A stretch of 35,122 bases of DNA from Lachnospiraceae bacterium. GTDB taxonomy: Bacteria > Bacillota > Clostridia > Lachnospirales > Lachnospiraceae. The stretch is taken from positions 15,113 through 50,234 of the forward strand of contig JAJQBQ010000054.1 in the NCBI GenBank assembly GCA_021203205.1, written 5' to 3'. The notes below the pieces were generated by a model. That model saw only the letters and a program-made list of their open reading frames with translations. It did no database searches and was not told the origin of the DNA. Below, in pieces: positions 1-7,869 of the stretch (position 1 is the stretch's first letter; each line of letters starts with the position of its first letter). The position numbers and the translations under genes were made by a program.

Positions 1-50
1 TCAGCTTGACTCCCTATTGGTTCAGCTTGACTCCCTGTCGGCTCAGCTTG
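1..50 (-). repeat. 21-bp tandem repeat in coding region
   Basis: Two full units and part of a third are visible. Each contains CAAGCTGA and AGGGAGT and encodes QAEPxGS. The array continues beyond the left edge, so the copy number is unknown. Being a multiple of three, changes in copy number would keep the reading frame. Confidence 0.85.
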
Positions 51-1214
51 ATTTCTTTCCTGCTCTTTGTCCTCCCCCTCTATACTCTCCTCATAACCTC
101 TCCGGTAAAAAACCACACAAAAACCATGCGTTTTTTTCTGAAACTCCACTCTGCAGCCCGCACTTTCACACGCATCGTAAATCCGTTTCAACCCTGTGGC
201 AAAGTTTTCCATATCTTTCGAATAATACAGCGTCCCCGCAATCAAAGGATTCCTGCGTACCGGCTGCTCATTCCCGTCAAAATACTGCTCCGGGGTCATA
301 TGGGCTGGAAAAGTGCCATAATTATATATCTCAATTCGGTTCTTAAATATTGCTACTTCGTTACTCTGTCCTGACTCTATCACCCTGTGCGCGAAAGAGT
401 TGATGATAGCCTCGCGGACGGCTTCCGGGGGAATCTCCGGAATTTCCACGCGTTTCATCCCGACAATCTCAGCCCGCCAGTGCATTGCATCAAGAACATA
501 CTTCTCGGCCTTGTCCGCCAGCTCTATAATCGACCCGGAATAAATCCGAATATCCGTAAATGTCAGTCTCTCGTTTGTAGCAAAAGTTGCCATTTTCAGT
601 TCGTTGATATCTGTTTTACAGAAAAGAGCGGCACCCGCATTCAACAAATACCTTCCGCTCATAAGTTTCAGTTTCTTTAAAACGATTTCTTTATCATCCG
701 TATCGAAGGTTATCCTACCGGCCTCCCTGGCTTTTTTCAGATAGCTTTGGAATGCTTCCATATCAACATCCTCAGCCGTATATCCGGAAAGCTGGCTCTC
801 CCATGACTTCCTTTTGTCATCCCTCTGCCTGAGCAGGCTGTCGTACATATCCTGATCCATAACCAGATCTTCATCCGCCACCCGTATGCGGGGTATATTG
901 TAAGCCAGATACGGCTGACGGTCACCTTTAAACTTCACATAGACCGTTTTTCTTCCATCAAATTCTTTTACACAGATTTCAGGGTAAATCGGCGGCTTCA
1001 CATGATATCCGATCGCCTGGCTCACTTTTCGAAGTGTCTCATCCCCGATTTCCTGTCCCAGCACAGTTCCATCATTTGTCACACCAAAATATAACTCTCC
1101 GCTACCGTGCTTATTTAAAATAGAAGCAATCGAAATAATCCCTTCTTTTATTTCACCTATACTTTTTTTATATTCTTTTACTTCAGTTTCGGGGCCGAGA
1201 TTAACAAGTGCCAT
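1..1214 (-). CDS. AlbA_2/RecG-like ATP-binding regulator, partial
   Basis: This frame stays open from an ATG at 1214 (preceded by GAAAGGAA) to the left edge, about 404 codons, with the C-terminus outside the window. The N-terminus (VKEYKKS, then IASILNKHGSGELYFGV) matches the AlbA_2 (Schlafen-type) domain. The middle (EIPPEAVREAIINSFAHR, then a GTFPAHMTPEQYF stretch) matches the RecG-related ATP-binding region of COG2865-type proteins, which usually have a C-terminal helix-turn-helix. These proteins are generally taken as DNA-binding regulators, but the target here is unknown. The last visible residues are a 7-residue repeat, QAEPxGS, encoded by a 21-bp tandem repeat. No neighbour on the same strand lies close by. 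A small RNA gene diverges from its upstream side. Family call firm, role inferred. Confidence 0.8.
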   Translation of the reverse strand, partial: MALVNLGPETEVKEYKKSIGEIKEGIISIASILNKHGSGELYFGVTNDGTVLGQEIGDETLRKVSQAIGYHVKPPIYPEICVKEFDGRKTVYVKFKGDRQPYLAYNIPRIRVADEDLVMDQDMYDSLLRQRDDKRKSWESQLSGYTAEDVDMEAFQSYLKKAREAGRITFDTDDKEIVLKKLKLMSGRYLLNAGAALFCKTDINELKMATFATNERLTFTDIRIYSGSIIELADKAEKYVLDAMHWRAEIVGMKRVEIPEIPPEAVREAIINSFAHRVIESGQSNEVAIFKNRIEIYNYGTFPAHMTPEQYFDGNEQPVRRNPLIAGTLYYSKDMENFATGLKRIYDACESAGCRVEFQKKTHGFCVVFYRRGYEESIEGEDKEQERNQAEPTGSQAEPIGSQA

Positions 1215-1273
1215 ATATCGTTTTTCCTTTCATGATACCTGCCATCAAAAAAACATAAGCCAAATCATGTAGT

Positions 1274-1284
1274 ATTATGCCACA
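1274..1284 (-). promoter_or_regulatory. Extended -10 promoter for AlbA_2 gene
   Basis: On the minus strand the sequence TGgCATAAT (extended -10 form) lies about 60 bases before the ATG at 1214. No good -35 hexamer is present at the expected distance, so this is a moderate-quality candidate. Confidence 0.35.
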
Positions 1285-1358
1285 AAACAATCTAAAAACC
1301 TATCATCAAGTCAATTATCTGTTCAATTAAAATTTCTTCTGACATTTCATTTACATCG

Positions 1359-1387
1359 TTGACAAAACAAATTTAATCATTTAAAAT
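1359..1387 (+). promoter_or_regulatory. Sigma-A promoter of small RNA
   Basis: A perfect TTGACA (1359-1364), a 17-bp spacer and TAAAAT (1382-1387, 5 of 6 consensus bases). The predicted start is near 1394, exactly at the first base of the stem described next. No plus-strand protein gene follows. Confidence 0.75.
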
Positions 1388-1393
1388 ATTCTC

Positions 1394-1455
1394 ACAGGGA
1401 CGAAGTTTACTACCGTACGGCAATGCTATAAGCGGGCTGCTCGTCCCTGTTTTTT
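1394..1455 (+). ncRNA. Candidate stand-alone small RNA, ~62 nt
   Basis: The transcript predicted from the promoter at 1359-1387 begins with acagggacga (1394-1403). This pairs perfectly with tcgtccctgt (1441-1450), which is followed by a run of Ts. The RNA would therefore be closed by a 10-bp terminal stem that also serves as terminator. The 37-nt interior contains the palindrome ccgtacgg (1413-1420) and a possible small hairpin around agcgggct. There is no start codon with a ribosome binding site inside. I do not recognise it as a named RNA family. It lies between an AlbA_2 regulator and an alpha-galactosidase, with no plus-strand gene downstream, so a trans-acting or antisense role is more likely than cis attenuation. 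Confidence 0.6.
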
Positions 1456-1605
1456 AGAACGCATGTTTGTTTTGTTAATCTATCACTCACGCAAACTTTT
1501 GTCAACTGCTTTTCAATTTAAAAAGCCGCCCAAAAAGCCGCTGTCATATACTTCCATGCACTCTAATGTGCAACAGGTTCTTCTGCTCATTACCTTTCAT
1601 TTACT

Positions 1606-3996
1606 TTATCCCAGCCGCACCGCCACCGCCTTCTTTTCTTCCTCTGTGCGGTAAATCAGAATTCCGTCCTCCACCCGGATATCTGCTTCCGAATCCGAGT
1701 AGACCGACTGAATCTCCTCCGGGCAGCCCTCCGGCAGCTCGATGCGGATCTCCTTCGGCCACGGTGCGGCGAAGGTATGGATGACCACGTAGGCCTGCTC
1801 TTTTTCAATATCTCCTGTTTCCGAATTTTCATCCAATGATTCGGATATCGATGTTTCCGACCTCGATGCCTCCGTCCTCAATGCTTTCGATCTCAAATCA
1901 TCATAACCCGTATCTTTTTCCGTCATCGCACTCGTCTTCACCCGCACGATCCCCTGCCACCCCTTCGGATGGCGCTCACTGGTGATATGAGTGCCGAAGC
2001 GGTACGAGCGCCCGTCGCGGATGATCGGCGCGATCTCCCGGTAAAATGCCATGCCCCGGTCAATGACGTCCCACTGCTCATCCGTCAACTCTGTAACGTC
2101 ACCGGAGAGACACATGCGGCCAAGGAAGGTGTTCGCGATGGAATAGGCGATACGCCTTAAGGAGTCGTGCTTCCGGATAACCGCCCAGATCTGGCTCTGG
2201 CGCGGCAGGATGGCACGGTGCAGGTTGGCGGCAATGATGGGGATCTCCTCGCACTCGTGGGCGTCCGAGAAGGACGCCATGTCGCACAGGCTCATCATGA
2301 GAGGCTCCAGCTTGTGTCCGCCTGATGAGCAATTTTCGAGAATGATACCCGGCACTTCGCGCCGCACCTTCTCCACGAAGGAGGCGCTTGCTTCCATATT
2401 TTTCCGGAGTCCCTCGCCCAGAGACTCGCAGCCGTCGCAGCCGATGCCGATGGTGTCATTGTAATCCATCTTCATATAGCCGAAGCCGGCGCTCTTTAGC
2501 AGGCCGATCACTTTTTCCGAGAAATAATCCTGCACCCAGGGATCGTTCATATCCCAGAAACGGCGGTTTTCCGTGGTGATGGGGATGCCGTCCTTTGTCA
2601 GCATGTGCGCGGTCTGCTCTTCGTAAGCGTGGGCCGCCCTGCCGATGTTGTCGATCTCAAACCAGATGCCCGGCACCATGCCGGCCTCGCGGATCATCTC
2701 TGCCGTTGCCTTGATCCCCTTCGGAAAAAGTGTCGGCGAGACATTATAGTCGCCCATGCTGATATCCCAGGGGATGCCGTCCTCCTTAAACCAGCCGCAG
2801 TCGATGACAAAATAAGAAAAGCCTTTCCCGCGGATCGTGTTCACGATCTTCTCGATATTCTCGTGGGACGGGTTGCCCCATGTGGTACAGTATTCGTTGA
2901 AGAGGATCGGAAGGGTGTCCTCCATCTCATTTCTTTTTATCTCACACGCATCCGCTCTACGCGTCTCCGCTTCCCTGGTATGCGTTCCCTGAACTTTCTC
3001 ATTTCTGTCGTCAGAAATGTCGCACGCAGTGACTCTGGCTTCCCCGGAATTACTGTTCAGATACTTCTGCCCCGCCTGCGTGAGCCTGTAGCCGATGGCA
3101 TCGATGCCGCCTTCCTCGCACACGCTCACCACGGCAATCGGCGTAGTGAAACTCTTGTCTGGTGCCACATCCTTCATCCAGTGCCCAAATTCCCGGTCGG
3201 CGAGGCCACCGGAAATATGCAAAGCATCGTCCTGCCGGTACAGCTCCATCTGCCAGGAAGCCTCGTGCTTCAGCTGCACGCCCCAGATGGCGCCGCTCTT
3301 TTTATCCTCCACGCTTAAGAACGGGAAAAACTTCTTCACCGGCATGGAACCGGTCTGGCCGAACTTCTCCACCGAGACTGCCCAGGTAGACCAGGACGGC
3401 TCCAGCTGCAGATCCTCCACGGTCTGCGTATCCAGCCGCCCCTCCTCGCTCCACTTGCTCCGCAGCCGATGCACCAGCACGGAATCCGGCGCGTCGCGCC
3501 GCACAAACGGGGTGAGATTGCCAAGCTCGAAGCTGGAAATCGCCTCCAGCCGCACGGATTCGCTGCTTTTATTCCAAAAGCAGACACTCATCTCCACACT
3601 TAAGTCCGAACGGTACCAGCGCACGATATGCGTTGCCTCGTATCCCCGCTCATCCCGCAGGAACGTCCTGACGGTAATCTTGTCCTCATCCTCCGCAACC
3701 TTCTGATCCACGTATTTCAGCTGCTTCGCGGAACCACTGTTCCGAAACGTTGCTCCGTTTCCGTAGGAACCGGGATACACGTCGCCCACCAGCTTGTACT
3801 GCACCATATTATTGACACGGTAAAACTTATCGTCCACCTCATCCTCACGCATGGAACGCGGAATTATATAAAACCCGGCGATTCCGGAATTTGTGTCAAG
3901 CTCATACTTTAGCAGCATGTCCCCGCAGACGATCTCGGAAATCGGGACAATACCGAGCGATTCTTTCGTGATACAATTCTCTTTCTTTTCAGACAT
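1606..3996 (-). CDS. GH36 alpha-galactosidase
   Basis: Predicted retaining alpha-galactosidase of 796 aa with no signal peptide, so cytoplasmic; it would cleave terminal alpha-1,6-galactose from oligosaccharides. An N-terminal beta-sandwich is followed by a TIM barrel. The nucleophile is Asp511 in KMDYND, the acid/base is Asp578 in SFSDAHE, and ENCSSGG lies between them as in clan GH-D. The spacing of 67 residues suits GH36. The start is supported by AGGGAG seven bases upstream. Two hydrophilic low-complexity stretches (about residues 315-357 and 692-732) interrupt otherwise conserved regions and look like lineage-specific insertions. It lies downstream of the GH43 gene on the same strand, separated by 384 bases containing strong hairpins, so co-transcription is uncertain. 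Family call firm; exact substrate inferred. Confidence 0.93.
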   Translation of the reverse strand: MSEKKENCITKESLGIVPISEIVCGDMLLKYELDTNSGIAGFYIIPRSMREDEVDDKFYRVNNMVQYKLVGDVYPGSYGNGATFRNSGSAKQLKYVDQKVAEDEDKITVRTFLRDERGYEATHIVRWYRSDLSVEMSVCFWNKSSESVRLEAISSFELGNLTPFVRRDAPDSVLVHRLRSKWSEEGRLDTQTVEDLQLEPSWSTWAVSVEKFGQTGSMPVKKFFPFLSVEDKKSGAIWGVQLKHEASWQMELYRQDDALHISGGLADREFGHWMKDVAPDKSFTTPIAVVSVCEEGGIDAIGYRLTQAGQKYLNSNSGEARVTACDISDDRNEKVQGTHTREAETRRADACEIKRNEMEDTLPILFNEYCTTWGNPSHENIEKIVNTIRGKGFSYFVIDCGWFKEDGIPWDISMGDYNVSPTLFPKGIKATAEMIREAGMVPGIWFEIDNIGRAAHAYEEQTAHMLTKDGIPITTENRRFWDMNDPWVQDYFSEKVIGLLKSAGFGYMKMDYNDTIGIGCDGCESLGEGLRKNMEASASFVEKVRREVPGIILENCSSGGHKLEPLMMSLCDMASFSDAHECEEIPIIAANLHRAILPRQSQIWAVIRKHDSLRRIAYSIANTFLGRMCLSGDVTELTDEQWDVIDRGMAFYREIAPIIRDGRSYRFGTHITSERHPKGWQGIVRVKTSAMTEKDTGYDDLRSKALRTEASRSETSISESLDENSETGDIEKEQAYVVIHTFAAPWPKEIRIELPEGCPEEIQSVYSDSEADIRVEDGILIYRTEEEKKAVAVRLG

Positions 3997-4084
3997 ACAA
4001 CTCTCCCTGAGGGATAATAAACCTCATACCCGCATGGGGGCATCACTGGAAACAGGTCATGTTTCAATTACCATGGGAATTCAA

Positions 4085-4170
4085 TATATGATGACACCAA
4101 CGACCCCCAAGGTCATGAATCGGAAAGCGAGAGTTCCATTCATGACCTTCTTGTCCCTTGTGTCATAATA
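4085..4170. repeat. Long imperfect hairpin
   Basis: A perfect 12-bp stem (aaggtcatgaat 4109-4120 with attcatgacctt 4138-4149) continues inward as ggaa/ttcc after a one-base bulge. It continues outward, with mismatches, to atgacac (4091-4097) and gtgtcat (4160-4166). No T-tract follows on either strand, so a simple terminator is unlikely. Confidence 0.65.
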
Positions 4171-4192
4171 TCCCATTATTTTCAAACACGTA

Positions 4193-4229
4193 ATACATGA
4201 GCGTCAAGAATTTCCTGACGCTCATGTAT
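4193..4229. terminator. Perfect 14-bp hairpin after GH43
   Basis: The arms atacatgagcgtca (4193-4206) and tgacgctcatgtat (4216-4229) pair perfectly around a 9-nt loop, about 150 bases after the GH43 stop codon. The T-tract is weak on both strands, so this may be a terminator or an RNA-stabilising stem. Together with the hairpin at 4085-4170 it accounts for most of the 384-base gap. Confidence 0.5.
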
Positions 4230-4380
4230 ATCATCTCTATAGTCTACTGTAGATTCAAGTCAGTCATAAAATATGTCACCAAAGGGCAATTGTAGAAGTA
4301 AACGTGAATTGTATCCTGTTTCCATCTATATACTTGAAATTGCCTGGATCCTTTGCTGTTTTTTCGAAAACCAGGACGGA

Positions 4381-5994
4381 CTACTCCACCGTCACGACCG
4401 CCTTCACCGGGATCTTCACATCCTGCTTCGGGCCAACCGGTGCCGGAACGGAGAAGTTCGGCGTTCCGTCCGGGTTCCAGTGCAGTCTGGTGAGACATGC
4501 GTTGCGGCCCGCATCGTACAGCGGCTGATAGCTCTCGTCGATCAGGTAGCGCTCCTCCTGGCGGGAATGGAACACGAAAATATCATGGCCCTCCTCATCC
4601 GTGGTGAAGCTGTTGTGTCCCGGTCCAAACTGGCCGTTCTCCGGACAGCTGATGAACACCGGGCAGGGGCTCTTCTTCCAGTTCGAAGGTTCCAGAAGAT
4701 CCGCGTTCTCATCGATGGTCAGCAGACCAAGGCAGTAGAACGCATCCGTTCCGCTGGCCGAATAGGTCATAAACAGTCGGCCGTTGCGGTGCAGGAAGCC
4801 CGGGCCCTCACACACCTGAAAGCCATGCTGTTCCCAGTTGTAATCCGGACTCACGATCTTCGCGATACGGCTGGAATCGATGGTCCACGGATTCACCATC
4901 TTCGCCGCGTAGATATCGGAAATCACCGGATGCTTCTCCGCCCAGAACAAATACAGCTCGCCGTTATGCTGCAGCACCGTATGATCCAGTGAGAAATCCG
5001 TAAATGCAATATTATCCTGAGTCGTCTTCGCGATCGGCCCCTTATTCACCCACTCGTCCGTCATCGGGTCGCCCTCGCACATCAGGCAGTGCGGGCGGAT
5101 CGACCACAGATCATTCTCATTGATCACCGTGGTAAAATAAATATAAAACTTCCCGTCGATATAGTGGATCTCCGGTGCCCAGATATGCGGCGACTCGCCG
5201 CCCGGCAGCGGAGCACGCGTGTAAACCGTGCGCTCGATATAATCTCCGCCCTCGTCCGCCAGGTCATCCAGCGTCTTCGCACGGCGGATAATAATGTAGC
5301 GATACTGATACTCCCCGTCCAGATTATGTTCGTCATCCGTATGAGAGCCGGTGAAATAATAGTACCCGTCCGTATGCCGGTAAATAAACGGATCCGCCCG
5401 GTGATAAATGAGCGGCGTCTGATACAGATGCTCACTCACATACCCGTTCACCTCGTAGCAGCCAGCTTCCTTCGGAACCGCATCCACATTCTCCCAGGCA
5501 ACCGGCAACTCCTCTGTCGAACCGTTCGACCACAGCACCGAAACCCTCTCCGGAAGAGACACAGCCTCGCCCGCACTCACTTTCACGGAAGGCTGTTCCA
5601 CACTCTTCACCACCACCGGTTCCGGCTTACCAAACACCGCCTGCAAAGCGGAAAGCTGCGCATCCGTGATATCAACCACAACGTCTTCCGGACGGCAAAC
5701 CTCTACCTCGGAAGCCGCAACCCTGCTCACCTCGCTGTAAGAAATAAAATCAGCCGTTGTCGCCGTATACACAAACGCCGCATCCACCGCATCGGCAGCA
5801 TACAGGGTAAAAGAACCATCCTCGCCCTTCACAAAAAACGGATCTTTCATCCGCCCATGCCCGTGATCCGCAAGCAAAACACCGTGGCCGCCGTTCAGCT
5901 TATACCAGTGTTCCCCGTTATAACTGTACTCCAGATGCAAACTGTCCGACTCCTCATTCCCCCAGTCCATAATATAAGGACGCAAAAAACTCAT
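4381..5994 (-). CDS. GH43 glycosidase with Ig-like module
   Basis: Predicted arabinofuranosidase/xylosidase-type glycoside hydrolase of 537 aa without a signal peptide. The C-terminal five-bladed propeller shows the GH43 triad: Asp201 in RADPFIY, Asp337 in SLDHTVL and Glu396 in VCEGPGF. Residues about 130-190 look like a bacterial Ig-like (Big_4) module. Residues 1-110 resemble part of a GH43-type propeller (GRMKDPFF, GSFTLYAA) without a full catalytic set, possibly a relic of an ancestral tandem GH43 or a binding module. The start is fixed by AAGGAGG five bases before the ATG. A strong promoter with three upstream direct repeats precedes it, so it probably heads its own transcription unit, with alpha-galactosidase downstream. 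The exact linkage specificity cannot be read from sequence. Confidence 0.9.
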   Translation of the reverse strand: MSFLRPYIMDWGNEESDSLHLEYSYNGEHWYKLNGGHGVLLADHGHGRMKDPFFVKGEDGSFTLYAADAVDAAFVYTATTADFISYSEVSRVAASEVEVCRPEDVVVDITDAQLSALQAVFGKPEPVVVKSVEQPSVKVSAGEAVSLPERVSVLWSNGSTEELPVAWENVDAVPKEAGCYEVNGYVSEHLYQTPLIYHRADPFIYRHTDGYYYFTGSHTDDEHNLDGEYQYRYIIIRRAKTLDDLADEGGDYIERTVYTRAPLPGGESPHIWAPEIHYIDGKFYIYFTTVINENDLWSIRPHCLMCEGDPMTDEWVNKGPIAKTTQDNIAFTDFSLDHTVLQHNGELYLFWAEKHPVISDIYAAKMVNPWTIDSSRIAKIVSPDYNWEQHGFQVCEGPGFLHRNGRLFMTYSASGTDAFYCLGLLTIDENADLLEPSNWKKSPCPVFISCPENGQFGPGHNSFTTDEEGHDIFVFHSRQEERYLIDESYQPLYDAGRNACLTRLHWNPDGTPNFSVPAPVGPKQDVKIPVKAVVTVE

Positions 5995-6116
5995 AAAAAC
6001 CTCCTTGCCCCCGCCACATTGGAAGCATCAACACACCAAAGAAACTAATCTCTTAAATATGTTGCCTGAAACCTCTCTCCTGACGCGCACTCACGCGTTC
6101 AAATAAACTTACTGCA

Positions 6117-6145
6117 ATTATAGTATACCCTTCAAAAATTAGCAA
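6117..6145 (-). promoter_or_regulatory. Promoter of GH43 gene
   Basis: On the minus strand: TTGCTA (6140-6145), a 17-bp spacer and a perfect TATAAT (6117-6122). The predicted start is near 6110, giving a leader of about 115 nt. The imperfect -35 box directly abuts the direct-repeat array, which suits an activated promoter. Confidence 0.7.
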
Positions 6146-6217
6146 CCTTTCTTTTAAGTTTGTTTCACACCTTTCTTTTAAGTTTGTTTCACACCTTTCT
6201 TTTAAGTTTGTTTCACA
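6146..6217 (-). repeat. Three perfect 24-bp direct repeats, likely operator
   Basis: Three identical 24-bp units run head to tail at 6146-6169, 6170-6193 and 6194-6217. On the minus strand each reads TGTGAAACAAACTT followed by an A/G-rich end. The array ends exactly at the -35 hexamer of the GH43 promoter. An open frame through it would give a peptide repeating CETNLKER, but that frame starts inside the upstream terminator stem and has no ribosome binding site, so I do not call a gene. Confidence 0.8.
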
Positions 6218-6221
6218 CAAA

Positions 6222-6253
6222 CCTGCCCCCGAAGCTTTCACTCCGGGGGCAGG
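6222..6253 (-). terminator. Terminator of binding-protein gene
   Basis: A 10-bp perfect stem (cctgcccccg 6222-6231 with cgggggcagg 6244-6253) lies 50 bases after the stop codon at 6304. It is followed on the minus strand by TTTGTGTG. GC-rich stem, short T-tract. Confidence 0.6.
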
Positions 6254-6303
6254 AAAAGGGATCTATACTATTGTCGATATGTTACTAGTTACATGTCTAC
6301 AGA

Positions 6304-7869
6304 TTAGCCGTAGATGAGGCTCAGCAGATCAAGAATCTGCTCATGACGCTCTTCATAAGACTCCTTACCGGATTTCTCAAGATCATCAACATACTGAGTC
6401 GCGTCAGCTCCCTCGTAAAGGATGCTTCTCTCGATCTCACTGTCGTTTGCCTGATAGATGTTGGAAAGCCAGGTGCTGAATCCAGGAATGATGGTAGCGC
6501 CAAGTGCGGTCCAGTATTTCTCTCTCAGCTTCGTCCAGATGGTCTCGAAGTACTCATAACGGCCATACTCATCGCCTTCCTGCGGGAACCACTCGCAGGC
6601 CATGAACTTGTTCCAAACCTCATCATCAAGAGTGGTCGGGCAGTCGATCTGCTTATTTCTAAGCTCTGCATTGGTCATCTCATTGGTGGACCAGGTGGTG
6701 TAAAGGTCAATCTTCTCTTTCCAGCCTTCAACGCCCCAGTCGAAGTACTTCAGCACTTCGTAGGCTTCACGCGGATTCGAGGAGCTCTGGCCGATACCGC
6801 CCATGTCCATGGTGGAGATATTGGTCTTGCCTTCGGTGGTGGAAAGATGCGGCTGAATGTACGGAACCCAGATAACGTTGTTGGCGATGAAGCCCTGATC
6901 CTCGTTGTTCCAGTAGTACTGCCAGCACCACCACTTATCGCAACGAACTGCTACATAGCCGGCATCCTGAGCGTAAACTTCTTCGCCATAAACGGAAGCC
7001 ATAGCAGTCGTCGTGTTAATGTACTGATACGGGTTGTAAGTCTCGTTGTCATCGATCAGCCAGCCGTTCTGCAGGTAGGTGTGCTGCTTGTTCAGAGCAA
7101 CCGCCCAGTTGTCCATGTTGTACTCGCTGCCGTTCCAGCCGAACTCAGCGATGCACTCGTCATCTGCAGCAAGGCAGTACCAGGTAACCGGGTAGCAGCC
7201 GCCTGCGCAGGTAAGACCGAAGGACTGCTTGGAGCCATAACGGCCGTTCGCGCTCGCCATGGTAGCTTCCTCGATGACGGTCTCAAACTCTTCCCATGTC
7301 CAGTCTGTGCTCGGCATATCCAGAGAGTTGTCCTCAAAGAACTGCTTGTTCAGCCATGCAACGTCCGGGAACCACTTCATCGGCGTGCAGAACTTGTAAT
7401 CAGTTCCGAAGTAACCGATCTTGTACTCCTTGATACCCTTGATCAGGTTGTCGTTCTCAGAGTCGTTCTCGAAGTAAACGGTCATATCCTGCCAGTAACC
7501 GCTGTAGATAGGTGTGTCGATCTCATTTACATACCATAAGCAGTCCGGAAGGGTGTTCGCTGCGCTGTAGTCCGAGCAGGCCTGAGCGATGTCGCCGGTC
7601 GTGGACGGAAGAAGCTCAACCGTGATGTTGCTGTACTCAGCTTCGAAAGCCTGCTTCATGCCCTGGAACAGAACGTCGTCATCCCAGTACATGATGCTGA
7701 TGGTGATGTCATCCGTGGTGTTCAGCTCAGGCATCGAAGTGGTGGAGCTGCTGCTGGAGCCGCTGCTCGAAGAGCCACTGTCGTCGCTGGAACCGCAGGC
7801 AGAGAAGCAAGTCATAACCATGCAGGCCACAAGTGCCAGGCAGATGATTTTTTTCGCCTTCTGTGTCAT
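6304..7869 (-). CDS. Carbohydrate ABC binding lipoprotein
   Basis: Extracellular solute-binding protein of family 1, 521 aa. The N-terminus is a lipoprotein signal with a lipobox ending at Cys25 (CFSAC), followed by a Gly/Ser/Asp-rich linker. The mature part has the family pattern: ISIMYWDDD near the start, then a Trp/Tyr-rich body. The start is supported by AAAGGAGG seven bases upstream. It lies downstream of the permease pair at 8462-10754 on the same strand and is most likely its binding protein. The 592-base gap and a hairpin at 8333-8375 suggest a separate or attenuated transcript, as is common for binding proteins needed in excess. The sugar is not identifiable; neighbours suggest arabino- or xylo-oligosaccharides. 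Confidence 0.9.
   Translation of the reverse strand: MTQKAKKIICLALVACMVMTCFSACGSSDDSGSSSSGSSSSSTTSMPELNTTDDITISIMYWDDDVLFQGMKQAFEAEYSNITVELLPSTTGDIAQACSDYSAANTLPDCLWYVNEIDTPIYSGYWQDMTVYFENDSENDNLIKGIKEYKIGYFGTDYKFCTPMKWFPDVAWLNKQFFEDNSLDMPSTDWTWEEFETVIEEATMASANGRYGSKQSFGLTCAGGCYPVTWYCLAADDECIAEFGWNGSEYNMDNWAVALNKQHTYLQNGWLIDDNETYNPYQYINTTTAMASVYGEEVYAQDAGYVAVRCDKWWCWQYYWNNEDQGFIANNVIWVPYIQPHLSTTEGKTNISTMDMGGIGQSSSNPREAYEVLKYFDWGVEGWKEKIDLYTTWSTNEMTNAELRNKQIDCPTTLDDEVWNKFMACEWFPQEGDEYGRYEYFETIWTKLREKYWTALGATIIPGFSTWLSNIYQANDSEIERSILYEGADATQYVDDLEKSGKESYEERHEQILDLLSLIYG

Noticed and set aside
4109-4149. Intrinsic terminator for the GH43 transcript
   Set aside because: Strong stem but no T-tract on either strand, so it was recorded as a hairpin repeat only.
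6146-6217. CRISPR-like array
   Set aside because: The three repeats are contiguous without spacers and no cas genes are present.
6053-6241. 62-codon frame with three CETNLKER repeats
   Set aside because: It starts inside the terminator stem of the preceding gene, has no ribosome binding site, and its repeats are explained by the 24-bp promoter-proximal array.
6343-7539. 398-codon plus-strand frame
   Set aside because: Mirror of the binding-lipoprotein gene; no recognisable domain and no ribosome binding site.
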